DNA of 64,000 nt from an uncultured Muribaculaceae bacterium. GTDB lineage: Bacteria > Bacteroidota > Bacteroidia > Bacteroidales > Muribaculaceae. Below, piece by piece: positions 35,448 through 44,400 of this stretch. The stretch spans positions 10,238 to 74,237 of the forward strand of contig CAJUFH010000008.1 in the NCBI GenBank assembly GCA_910585755.1. The letters run 5' to 3'. The notes beneath the pieces are model-generated. The model had not been told where the DNA came from and made no database searches. It worked only from the letters and a program-made list of their open reading frames with translations. Positions within the stretch are counted from its first letter, which is position 1; each line of letters opens with the position of its first letter. The position numbers were made by a program, and so were the translations under genes.

Positions 35448-36596
35448 CATATCGTCGAAGGCAGACACCCCGGCGACGCGGTTTTCTTTCATTATGTGGG
35501 CGTATATCATGGTGGTTGTTACCGAGGTATGCCCCAAGAGTTTTGAAAGAGTGCCAAGGTCGCCGGAGTTCTTTTTGTAGTAAAGGGTGGCGAAGGTGTG
35601 CCGGGCAGCTTTCGCGCTGACCGCTTTTTCGATACCTTCACGTTTACAGATTCTTTTTATTATTCTGTTGAACGCCTGGTCCGTCGGCAATTTCCTGAAC
35701 AGATTGCCACGATACCGTCCGTCGCGGTAGTATTCGGCCAATTCAGCCGCCGGACGCGATAGCGGCATATTTACGCGCGTGCGTGTCTTGATTCTCTGGT
35801 AATGGATTTCGCCGCCGCTTATCTGCTCTATCTGCAACGCTCTGGCGTCGGATATGTGCATGGCCGTGAATGTCATAAACAGGAAGAAGCGAAGCACGTC
35901 CTGTTCTCCTTCGTCAAGAATGGCGGAGCGATAGAGGCTTGTCAGTTTGTTTAATTCCTGTTCGGTAAGAAATATAACAGCAGGGTCGGCGGCCGGAACC
36001 CGATACACCTCGAACGGGTTAACCTTCACTTTCCCGGCTCTCATAGCCGCATAATAGTGCATACGGATAACGCACATATTTTTGCGTATTGTTCCGGCGT
36101 TGTTATTGTGCTTATCTCGGAGGTGGGCGGCATATACGCGCAGCCATTCGGGCGTTATCTCGGCTATCTGGAGCCGTGGGTTATAGTGCTGGAGTTTCGT
36201 TAACGCCGCTTTGTGGTGCCGGATTGTTTCGGGCTGCATGGCCGTGCGCAGCTCGTCGAGGTGCCGGAAGGCGTATTCAAGAAAATTCATCGTTTCACCC
36301 GGACGACGGTAGAGCGCGAGAAAACTGTCTTTCGTGAGTGTTTCGCCCGTGAGCCTCGCCCGGACGAGTATGTCCGAGATTTTCGCTTTCGTGTTGGAAA
36401 TTATAAGGTTCTTATCTTTTACCTCCTGACCGCGCCCCTTGATTCTCTCCGTTACCGGGTCCCATTCCGCACCCGTTACCGCTATATCCAGAGGGAGGCG
36501 GATTTTTATACGCTCGATGTTTAACACCGCATACAGAGCGGCGCGGCCGTCCGCTCTTTCGCTCTCATTTCGCCGCTTGATTGTTACTTTCGCCAT
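35442..36596 (-). CDS. int: Prophage tyrosine recombinase / integrase
   Basis: 384 residues. N-terminal arm-binding part (1-95), core-binding SAM-like domain (about 100-200) and catalytic domain (about 215-384). Visible active-site residues: ARHTFAT (second Arg), LGHTS (His) and IYAHI (Tyr). The first Arg position reads FTAMHISDA, with His where Arg is usual, and the HxxR His reads Lys. Bacteroidetes integrases often vary at these sites, so loss of activity should not be assumed. It points away from the tRNA-Phe gene, as in a prophage integrated at the tRNA 3' end. Confidence 0.92.
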   Translation of the reverse strand: MAKVTIKRRNESERADGRAALYAVLNIERIKIRLPLDIAVTGAEWDPVTERIKGRGQEVKDKNLIISNTKAKISDILVRARLTGETLTKDSFLALYRRPGETMNFLEYAFRHLDELRTAMQPETIRHHKAALTKLQHYNPRLQIAEITPEWLRVYAAHLRDKHNNNAGTIRKNMCVIRMHYYAAMRAGKVKVNPFEVYRVPAADPAVIFLTEQELNKLTSLYRSAILDEGEQDVLRFFLFMTFTAMHISDARALQIEQISGGEIHYQRIKTRTRVNMPLSRPAAELAEYYRDGRYRGNLFRKLPTDQAFNRIIKRICKREGIEKAVSAKAARHTFATLYYKKNSGDLGTLSKLLGHTSVTTTMIYAHIMKENRVAGVSAFDDML

Positions 36597-36612
36597 TTTG
36601 GGTGTGCCAACT

Positions 36613-36674
36613 TTTGTGACGACATTTTTTGTAACGCTCTGATTTTGAGCCTACATTTGTGCCGACATTGTTTG
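36613..36674 (+). repeat. Direct repeats beside the integrase, candidate arm-type binding sites
   Basis: A 19-base sequence, TTTGTGACGACATTTTTTG at 36613-36631, recurs as TTTGTGCCGACATTGTTTG at 36656-36674 with two mismatches, spaced 43 bases start to start. It lies between integrase start and tRNA, where integrase arm sites of an attR usually are. The right end of the prophage probably falls within the 3' end of the tRNA, near 36759. Confidence 0.5.
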
Positions 36675-36734
36675 AAAATTGACTACCGACGGGGCGTAAG
36701 TAATCCGCTGATAATCTGCTATATAAGCAAAAAA

Positions 36735-36756
36735 CCCGACCGAAGTCGAGTTTTTT
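36735..36756 (-). terminator. Intrinsic terminator of tRNA-Phe
   Basis: On the minus strand CTCGAC, loop TTCG, GTCGGG (one G-T pair), followed by six T, 3 bases past the tRNA end. On the plus strand the T run after the stem could also end readthrough from the left. Confidence 0.75.
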
Positions 36757-36758
36757 CG

Positions 36759-36831
36759 TGGTGCCACCAGGAATCGAACCGGGGACACAAGGATTTTCAG
36801 TCCTTTGCTCTACCAACTGAGCTATAACACC
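36759..36831 (-). tRNA. tRNA-Phe (GAA), likely prophage attachment site
   Basis: 73 bases that fold as a full cloverleaf: acceptor GGTGTTA/TGGCACC, D arm GCTC/GAGC, anticodon stem AAGGA/TCCTT with loop CTGAAAA (anticodon GAA), T arm CCCGG/CCTGG with loop TTCGATT. The discriminator base is A and CCA is not encoded. Its 3' end faces the prophage, and the integrase lies 163 bases away, so the prophage most likely integrated in the 3' half of this gene and restored it. Confidence 0.95.
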
Positions 36832-36865
36832 ATCTTTGCGACTGGGCTTTTGCCCTTTTGCGCTG

Positions 36866-36897
36866 CAAAGTTAGGCACTTTTTTTTGACTGTGCAAA
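36866..36897 (-). promoter_or_regulatory. Promoter of tRNA-Phe
   Basis: On the minus strand TTTG, 20 bases, then TAACTTTG: exact Bacteroidetes -33/-7 consensus with ideal spacing, 34 bases before the tRNA. Confidence 0.85.
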
Positions 36898-36968
36898 TTT
36901 TTGAGCAACTTTTTTAATATAAATTTTTTACACAAGTCAAGTGAGTGGCGATAACTTGTTGCTAATCA

Positions 36969-38096
36969 TTATTTAAAGCGATTTAGCAGTTCGGTTTGTT
37001 TTTGTTTAGCTATGGCGCGGGTTTCGGCTGTCGATGCGCCGGGGAGGGTAGAGCGGTCGGGTATGACTACCCGCTGGCCGGGGCGTATGCGGTTGGGGTT
37101 GCTGATTATGTCGGTATTGGCTTCGTAGATAAATACCCAGTAGCTTGATTCGCCGTAGTGTTTTTTTGCCAGCCGAATGAGGCTTACATCTACGGTGTCG
37201 TATACGGGGGCCTTGGCCTGCACCTGTGCCGGTGCGGCCGCAGGTTCGGGTGCGGTGGCCGGGGCCGGGCTTGCTTCGGCTTTTGCCTGCGGCTCGTGGG
37301 TGGCCGTTGCTACATTTTCAACGGGTATTTCTTCTATCATGCTGTCGGCTGCGGCTATGTCGATTTCTTCCTGGTCGTCGGTTTCGATTCGCGGGCCGAC
37401 AGGGGTGGTGTAGACTGCCACAAGATAGGCACCTATACATACGGCCAAAAGAATGAGCGATATCCAAAGCCACAGCAGGTTGCGGCGGCGTGGTTGTGTC
37501 TCCTCTTCATCTTCGCGTGTCTCTGCGGCCGGCGTGGGTTCGGCGACGTGTGTCGGCGTTTGTGGGGTCGGCTGCTCTTCCTCTTCTTCGGGCCAGCGCA
37601 GGGTGCGTGGTTCCGGCTGCGGCTCTGCCGGTATTTCGGGAGTTTCAGTTACAACCGTTTCCGGCATTGCCGACACGACGATTTCGGGGGACTCGGGTTC
37701 GTTGGGCGTTTCTTCAATGACTGTCTCTATAGTGGGTGTCTCTTCAGAAACTGTTTCTACAGGGGCGGTCTCGGGCGCGTTTTCAATCGGTGTCTCGTCG
37801 TCGAATGTCAGGCCGTCGGCAAGCTCGACAGCGGTAAACATTTCGAACGGCTTGTTGAGTTCGGCTGCGATTTCTTTGTCGGGAGTAAATGCTACCGTGA
37901 TGCCGGTGCCCCTGAACTCGTCGTTGACGGGCCGGAAAGTGCCCACGCCTTTGATAGTGACGCTATGCCCGTCGGCAAGGGCGTCCTCGACCGTGGCAAA
38001 GAGTGTGCGCAAAAAGCGGCGCGCGGTATTATTGTCGACGCCCGTCACTGCGGCCAGGCGCGTTATTAGTTGCGATAGTGTGATGGTATTGTTCAT
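36969..38096 (-). CDS. HU-domain, transmembrane, LysM protein
   Basis: 375 residues from the ATG at 38096 (MNNTITLSQ). Residues about 1-90 are an HU/IHF-like DNA-binding domain with GVGTFRPVN and the following beta arm. A Glu/Pro/Thr-rich linker (95-205) comes next, then one TM helix (LLWLWISLILLAVCIGAYL, about 207-230), another linker rich in Ala/Pro, and a LysM domain near 305-360 with a RIRPGQRVVIP motif. So a cytoplasmic DNA-binding part may be tied across the inner membrane to a periplasmic peptidoglycan-binding part. Known in Bacteroidetes as HU plus LysM; function unproven. Confidence 0.85.
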   Translation of the reverse strand: MNNTITLSQLITRLAAVTGVDNNTARRFLRTLFATVEDALADGHSVTIKGVGTFRPVNDEFRGTGITVAFTPDKEIAAELNKPFEMFTAVELADGLTFDDETPIENAPETAPVETVSEETPTIETVIEETPNEPESPEIVVSAMPETVVTETPEIPAEPQPEPRTLRWPEEEEEQPTPQTPTHVAEPTPAAETREDEEETQPRRRNLLWLWISLILLAVCIGAYLVAVYTTPVGPRIETDDQEEIDIAAADSMIEEIPVENVATATHEPQAKAEASPAPATAPEPAAAPAQVQAKAPVYDTVDVSLIRLAKKHYGESSYWVFIYEANTDIISNPNRIRPGQRVVIPDRSTLPGASTAETRAIAKQKQTELLNRFK

Positions 38097-38119
38097 TACT
38101 TGATTCCGTTTTGAGGGCA

Positions 38120-38150
38120 TAAAGTTAAACAATTATGCCGACATGGGCAA
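38120..38150 (-). promoter_or_regulatory. Promoter of the HU-LysM gene
   Basis: On the minus strand TTG, 20 bases, then TAACTTTA (one mismatch to TAnnTTTG), 24 bases before the ATG at 38096. Confidence 0.55.
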
Positions 38151-38251
38151 TAACATGGCCAATTTTATTTCTTCAAACCTGTTGTGCTAAAATTATTCGG
38201 AAGATGCGAAACTTATTCTAATAATATAATGATAATATTAGATTATTTCTA

Positions 38252-38259
38252 TATCTTTG
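38252..38259 (+). promoter_or_regulatory. -7 element (TATCTTTG) for the secreted protein gene
   Basis: Exact TAnnTTTG match 27 bases before the ATG at 38286. The -33 region is AT-rich, without clear TTTG. Confidence 0.65.
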
Positions 38260-38285
38260 CACCGAACTAAAACTTTGTGAAAAAT

Positions 38286-39833
38286 ATGAAGAAGCTTTAC
38301 CTTACTTTGCTTGTCCTAGTGCTTGCCTCTCTCGGTGTCAAGGCCGATAACTGGGGTGAATGGGAAGAATATACCACCGGTACGTTTGACGCGCATTGGT
38401 GGTACAAGAAGCCGATGAAAGACCTGCGTGTAGAGCGGCGCACCGATAAGTCGAATAGCGACCGTGTGCAGTACAAGGTGTGCGGCATGTATGGCGACAC
38501 ACCCGGCTACCCGCCCATCGACCTGATTATCAATGCCAATTTCGCAGAAGAGGGTGGCCCCAAGGGTGAAGACGTGTATATATGGGTTGATGACCAATAC
38601 ATAGAGTCGTATGATATAAATGGCAAGAAGACTGAAATATGGGTGTGCGATGCATATTCATACTACGACAAGTACCCGTCGTCTGACCCTGCAGAGCAGA
38701 TGCAGTATGTCAACTCGTCGTATTATCGCCCCGAGACAGGCACATTCGTGATATATGCCATGTATCACTACGAAGATGGCACAGTGCCTTTCCTCGATGC
38801 CTTTTATGAAGACCGCGCCCACGGCGAGGAGACCCTTACGCTCAACGGTGCCGAGTTTAAGAATTATACAGCCGAGTTTAGTAACGGCCGTTTTGAGAAA
38901 GTCGGCGGTTCGCCGGCATATCTGACCGATGTCTGCCTCAACGACCTCGGGCAGATTAAAATGACGGTGCAGCGTGGAGCCTCGGTCAACGTACGCGACA
39001 TTGCAAACGCTATGGATAAGAGCTCACTTCCGTGTACGGCCGTCACTTCCGACGGCACGGCAACCATACCTTTCGACGGTGGGGAAGGCGACTACACGCT
39101 TGTCTACCTGACATATAAGGCCGACATGACTCCGTATCAGATGGGCTCGGCCGCACTGCACTACGACCCGAACTGGACCATGCTTGGCGACGGCATGTTT
39201 ACCGACCCCTTTATGTCGGTCTTTGTGCAGGGCGACCTCGTCAACAATCTCGGTATCAAGCTCCCTGATGAAGCATGGACTTATAGTGTTAAGGTCGAGG
39301 AGTCGACCGAGACCCCCGGTCTCTACCGCATCATCAACCCCTATGGAGCCACGGCTCCGCTGTGGGATGTCGAGCTGACCAATCTCAAACTCGACAAGAA
39401 GAGCAACTATAGCATGATTGTCAATGCCTGTGACCCCGAGCGTGTATATATCCCGACCCAGCATTGCGGTTATTACCTCGGTTCATACGAAATCAAGCAT
39501 TTCTCAGAAGCCGCAACGTATCTCGAAGAGGGCTACGAGGCCGACCGTGTGCCCGCGCATCTTTGGGGAAAGCTTAGGGACGGTGTCATCTCGTTTGGTG
39601 ACGGTACGGCCGACGACAACGTAGTAGGCGTAAGTGCCAACGGCAGTCCGGCCCCGCTCTACGGTCGTGCCATGACGCTCCGTTTGCCCGGTGCCACATC
39701 GATTGTAGAAATTGAAGGTAGTGTCGATGCCGAGTCGGTTTATTATAACCTTCAAGGCATACGTGTCGACAACCCGGCCCACGGCATCTATATCCGCCTC
39801 CAGGGCACAAAAGTAAATAAAGTCGCGCTCTAA
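38286..39833 (+). CDS. Secreted protein of unknown function with C-terminal sorting-like tail
   Basis: 515 residues from the ATG at 38286 (MKKLYLTLLVLVLASLGVKA), giving a Sec signal peptide cut near ADNWG; a GTG three codons upstream is less likely. The body is beta-rich, Tyr/Trp/Asp-rich with Cys pairs, and no catalytic motif is seen. The end (VYYNLQGIRVDNPAHGIYIR, then KVNKV) resembles the C-terminal domain of Bacteroidales secreted proteins, often annotated as T9SS type A sorting-like. It has its own promoter and a strong terminator, so it is monocistronic. Surface or exported location is inferred. Confidence 0.7.
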   Translation: MKKLYLTLLVLVLASLGVKADNWGEWEEYTTGTFDAHWWYKKPMKDLRVERRTDKSNSDRVQYKVCGMYGDTPGYPPIDLIINANFAEEGGPKGEDVYIWVDDQYIESYDINGKKTEIWVCDAYSYYDKYPSSDPAEQMQYVNSSYYRPETGTFVIYAMYHYEDGTVPFLDAFYEDRAHGEETLTLNGAEFKNYTAEFSNGRFEKVGGSPAYLTDVCLNDLGQIKMTVQRGASVNVRDIANAMDKSSLPCTAVTSDGTATIPFDGGEGDYTLVYLTYKADMTPYQMGSAALHYDPNWTMLGDGMFTDPFMSVFVQGDLVNNLGIKLPDEAWTYSVKVEESTETPGLYRIINPYGATAPLWDVELTNLKLDKKSNYSMIVNACDPERVYIPTQHCGYYLGSYEIKHFSEAATYLEEGYEADRVPAHLWGKLRDGVISFGDGTADDNVVGVSANGSPAPLYGRAMTLRLPGATSIVEIEGSVDAESVYYNLQGIRVDNPAHGIYIRLQGTKVNKVAL

Positions 39834-39854
39834 AAGCGAGACTTAATCAAACAG

Positions 39855-39888
39855 CAAGGGCTGCTTTCGCAATAGAAGGCAGCCCTTG
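39855..39888 (+). terminator. Strong intrinsic terminator
   Basis: Perfect 10-bp stem CAAGGGCTGC (39855-39864) with GCAGCCCTTG (39879-39888), followed by ATTTCTTTG. It ends the secreted-protein gene. Confidence 0.8.
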
Positions 39889-40020
39889 ATTTCTTTGTCT
39901 CAGTTTTTAGATATCATCTAAGTCGCGTTGGATTTCATTATATAGTATTGCGTGCCGGGTCAAACAATATGTTGCCTGGCTGTGTTTTAATCAGGTATAA
40001 CAAACAATAAACTCTGCATT

Positions 40021-40269
40021 ATGGATTTTATATGGTTTATCTTGATTGGCATTGTTTCTGGCTTTGTGGCCGGTAAGCTGATGCGTGGAGGCGGGTTCGG
40101 ACTTATTGTCAACCTGGTCGTCGGTATAATCGGCGGCGTATTGGGCGGATGGCTCTTCAGCCTGCTCGGCATACACACGAGCAGCATTATTGGCGAATTG
40201 ATAACCTCGGTTATCGGTGCGATTGTGCTGCTGTGGATAGTCGGGCTGATAAGCCGGCATACGCCCTGA
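40021..40269 (+). CDS. GlsB/YeaQ/YmgE-family membrane protein
   Basis: 82 residues with three TM segments: FIWFILIGIVSGFVAGKLM, then Gly-rich FGLIVNLVVGIIGGVLGGWLF, then a last helix (ITSVIGAIVLLWIVGLI). The GKLMRGGGFG loop between helices is characteristic of the transglycosylase-associated / GlsB family. These are stress-linked inner-membrane proteins of unclear activity. The gene converges with the serine dehydratase gene. Confidence 0.9.
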   Translation: MDFIWFILIGIVSGFVAGKLMRGGGFGLIVNLVVGIIGGVLGGWLFSLLGIHTSSIIGELITSVIGAIVLLWIVGLISRHTP

Positions 40270-40278
40270 CGCTTGCCG

Positions 40279-41478
40279 TCATGGTATTGCAGCGAGGCCG
40301 CCCTTGGCGGTCTCCTTATATAGTGACGGTATATCGTGACCTGTCTGCTTCATTACCTCGACTATACGGTCGAAGTCTACACTGTGGCGCCCGTCGCTAA
40401 AGGCGGCATATAGGTTGGCATCAAGGGCGCGGGCTGCGGCATAGGCGTTACGCTCGATACACGGGATTTGCACGAGGCCGCACACTGGGTCGCATGTCAG
40501 GCCGAGGTGGTGTTCGAGACCCATCTCGGCTGAATATTCTATTTGGGCCACCGTGCCTCCGAAAAGCTGCGAGGCAGCGGCAGCGGCCATGGCGCAGGCT
40601 ACGCCTACCTCGCCCTGGCATCCCACCTCTGCTCCCGATACAGATGCGTTGTGCTTGACCACGTTGCCAAAGAGGCCGGCGGTAGCGAGGGCACGGAGTA
40701 TGCGCTGCTCGGAGAAGCCTTTCGATTTGTGTAGGTGGTAGAGCACGGCCGGAACGATGCCGCACGAACCACAAGTGGGTGCTGTTACAATCTCGCCGCC
40801 CGATGCGTTTTCCTCGCTTACGGCCAGGGCATAGGCATAAACGAGCCCTCGGCTCTTGAGCGACTGGCTGTAGCCCTCGGCGTGCACATAGTAGCTCACG
40901 GCCTTGCGCCTCACTCCCAGGCCGCCGGGCAGTACACCCTCGGCCTCGATGCCGCGTTCGACGGCGGCTTTCATCACATTCCATACCTGGCGGAGGTAGT
41001 CCCATATGCCGGCACCCTCGTATTTATCGACATACTCCCAATAACTTGTGCCGTTTTTTTCACACTCGGCCTGTATGTCTTTTATTTTGGTCAGGGGGTA
41101 GATAGCCTCGCCGCCGGTACGTTCCTGGCCTTCTTCTACTATATCGCCGCCACCGACCGAGTAGACCGTCCAAGAGTCGGCAAGATGCCCCTCTGAATCG
41201 AAGGCGTCGAATTTCATGCCGTTGGTATGAAAGGGCAATACGACCTCGGGTTGCCACACAATCTCGGTGGGTGCGACAGGTGTCAGCACCGATAGTATGG
41301 CCTGGTCGGTGAGGTGGCCGCGACCGGTGGCCGCAAGGGCGCCATAGAGAGTCACTACATAGCGGCTTGCCTTGTCGCGGCTGCGCTCGGCAAATGCGAT
41401 TGCTGCGTGGCGCGGACCCATGGTGTGCGAACTGCTGGGGCCGTGGCCTATTTTATAGAGTTGGCGGATTGATTCCAT
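40279..41478 (-). CDS. sdaA: L-serine dehydratase (L-serine ammonia-lyase), iron-sulfur type
   Basis: 399 residues in the single-chain form: an N-terminal beta-type domain starting with YKIGHGPSSSHTMGP, which carries the SSSHT substrate loop, then the catalytic alpha part. Conserved cysteines for the 4Fe-4S cluster are in APTCGSCGIVPA and CDPVCGLVQIPC. It converts L-serine to pyruvate and ammonia in the cytoplasm. Its start overlaps the TamB-like gene by 26 bases, so the two may be co-transcribed. Confidence 0.93.
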   Translation of the reverse strand: MESIRQLYKIGHGPSSSHTMGPRHAAIAFAERSRDKASRYVVTLYGALAATGRGHLTDQAILSVLTPVAPTEIVWQPEVVLPFHTNGMKFDAFDSEGHLADSWTVYSVGGGDIVEEGQERTGGEAIYPLTKIKDIQAECEKNGTSYWEYVDKYEGAGIWDYLRQVWNVMKAAVERGIEAEGVLPGGLGVRRKAVSYYVHAEGYSQSLKSRGLVYAYALAVSEENASGGEIVTAPTCGSCGIVPAVLYHLHKSKGFSEQRILRALATAGLFGNVVKHNASVSGAEVGCQGEVGVACAMAAAAASQLFGGTVAQIEYSAEMGLEHHLGLTCDPVCGLVQIPCIERNAYAAARALDANLYAAFSDGRHSVDFDRIVEVMKQTGHDIPSLYKETAKGGLAAIP

Positions 41479-44400
41479 TGATGCTGTCGGTTTGTGTGGT
41501 GTCGGACTGTGCCTTTTTCTTGGGCCGCAGGAAGTTGAAGAGTTTGTCGAAGTCGCGACGGAACATGATACCTACGCCCTGGGTTGTTTGCGCCGACCGC
41601 ACGTAGAAGTTGCGGTCGTTGTAGCGGTTATATGCTTTCAGACGCCAAGTGCCTCGTTTGTTGAGCAAGTATTCTATATCGAAGTCGCCGATAAACTGGT
41701 TGCTGTTGAGCGATTTGTCGCGATAACCGAAGTTGCCGTTGAAAATCAGCCTGTTGTTGAGCAACCGGCTCGATAGCGCCAGGTCTACCTCGACATCTGA
41801 GAAGTCGCCACGGTCGCTGCGCAGGTTCGGGGCTATGCTCCAGTTCTCGCTGAGCTTGCCGAGCATATTGCCCAACTGGCTCGATATAGTCGACGATGCC
41901 ACCGAGAAAAGCTCGTTGCCCTTTGTCGTAGATGCCATATAGTCGGGCGTGTAGAATCTGTTGAGGGCGAGAAGGTAGATAATCTGACGGTTCATCATAT
42001 CTTCAGTGCTGACGATGCTGCGGACCTTGCGGTAGGTGTCCTGCGTGAGGGTCGGAAATTCGAGGTCGAATGAAATTACCGGCTGTCGAATATCTCCGTT
42101 TACGAGCATCAAGGCATGTACTGGCACGTTGGTGCGGGCCACTTCCTTGTCCTGCAAGAACGACTCGTCGAGGTCGCTCAGGTTGGCATTGGTAGCATAG
42201 TAGGCCGACAGTTTGGTCTTCACCCCGTAGGGGTCGCCGTCGAACTGGATTTCGCTGCCTTCCTTTATGGTAAAATCCTTTATTATAATGTCTTGCAGCG
42301 TGAAACGGTAACTGCCGGACTGCACGGTATATTTGCCCCACATGTTGAGGTCGTTGTTGGCCGAGTGATATGCCATGTGCAGGCTACCGGCACCTACCGC
42401 TTTGATTTCGTCGCCGCCGGCAGGGTCCATGACAAGGGTGATTCGGGCATCCGGGGTCACATTTACGGCGATATCCATATTATATTGCGACGGCTCGTCG
42501 TCGGCATTCGACGCTATGGCCTCTTTGAGGGTCTTTACAATGAGCGGCGTGTCGTCGGCAGCCTTGGTATTTGTCTTAAGCGAGTCGGGCGTGACGTCGC
42601 GGAAGGTCAGGAACGAGTAATCCTCGGCATCGAGGCGGTCGGATAGCACGAATGTAAATGTCGACCGTGAGGCGGTAGACATGTCTACGTTGATATTCAC
42701 CACCCCGGGCCAGCCTGTTACCGATGCTCCGCCGTTGCCGTATATGGTGCCGTACCAGTCGGGGTTTTGCTTCGAGGTCACATTGTAGCTCAGGAAGTTG
42801 TGGGCGTTGGTGATGTCAAACTTAAATGTCGGCGCCTTGAAGAATGTATGTCCTACCGTGCCTGTCAGACGGGCCGTGTTGCCCTCGGGGTCGCGGATGA
42901 CTATATTGTCAAGCTCTATCCGGCCCGGGCGCAGGTGCACGCTGTCGCTGGCGTGGTACATGGTGTTGGTAAAATCGATTTTCAGCCCCACATTGTCGGC
43001 GTAAATGTCGCCCTCGAGGTCTATTTCCTTAAACGTACCGAAAAGGCGGCAGTGGCCCGAGGCACGGCCTGTGATATCGCTGGCAAAGGCTTCCATAAAT
43101 GGTTTGAGGAACGATACCGGCACGCTGTCGGCGGCAAAGTTTATGTCGAGGGCCTCGGCCATAGGGAATATGTAACCGTCAATCCGCGAATGCCGTCCCT
43201 CGAAGCCTGTGATAGATGCGTCCAGGTACACGCCTTTGCGTTCGTTGTCCCAGTTGGCTGTAATGTCGGCATTGCCGATGGGGCAGCGGTTGTAGCCGAT
43301 AGAGTCGACATGCAGGGCAGGGCAGTAGAGCCTCGGGGCCCCGCTGAGCAGTTCTGAGGCCGTGATGCGCCCTGTGGCGCGTCCGCCTATCATGGCTTTG
43401 TCAATTTCGAGCGTTTCAAATATGGGCAGAAGCCGCACATCGTCGAGAAGCACGGCGAGGCTGTCGTCGGGATTTTTGCTCACGTTGCCGTCGATTTCGA
43501 TGCGTTGCCGGCCCGTGTCGAGAGCGAAGCCGTCGACGTTGAGCACCTGCGGCGTGAGGTGGAACCTTGATGCGTCAATCTGCCATGTGTCGTCGCCGAA
43601 ATTGATAGTGCCCGGCCTCATGTCGAGGATAGCCTCGACGGGGAATGGCGACCCGGCAGGGGCCGAGGCCGACAACAGCTCGGCACTGAAGTCTATTGTG
43701 CCGTTGAGCGGTATGCGGCGTGCTATGTCCCAGTCGACGTGGGTGTCAATCTTGTTGTCGGCACCGCGCACGGTGGCGGCAACAGTCATGTCGCCTTTCT
43801 TGGTGGGCATCATGGTGGTTGCATAGAGCATGGCGTTGCCTGTCGGTATGTCGAATTGTCCGAAGATATCGGTGTTTTCTATCACCTTGCCATTATAGAG
43901 ATATGGCACTTCGAGGTCGAAATTGGCATATCCGCCACGACTGTCTACCTTTCCTGTCAGCGACGCATCGTGCAGGTTTTGCAGGGGCAGGCGGAAAAAA
44001 TCGCTAAGTTCGCGGCTTTGGTGTATGGTGAAGTCGAATGAGAAGTCATTGTAGCCTTCTGTCGTCTTGCCGGTTCCGTGCCCGTGGTGCTGCTGAGTCA
44101 GGGCCGGCATGAAATGATAGAGCATTGATTTCAACTCAGGTACAAGTGCCGCAAAGTCATAGTGCCCTGTCAACGACCCCTCGATATATGGCGATTCTAT
44201 TTTTAGTTCTGCGTGATGTTCGTCGGGGATTGCGGTAGCGCGTAAACGGTCTAAAACAAGTCCGTTGCCCTTGTCGTTGACCCAGCGGAAATCAGAGATG
44301 TCTACATTGCCGTCGAGGTGGCGCAGGTCTATATTGTCGAGGTCGGCAAAGAGTTTGCCCGACAGCCTGTAGCCGGGATGTGAGTGCGACAAGCCCATGA

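Noticed and set aside
35442..36596. Integrase judged dead because the first catalytic Arg reads His
   Set aside because: Bacteroidetes tyrosine recombinases often vary at this site; other active-site residues are present.
37158..38103. Long plus-strand frames over the HU-LysM gene
   Set aside because: Antisense shadows of the Glu/Pro/Thr-rich linker; composition is Ser/Val/Gly- or Arg/Cys-rich low complexity.
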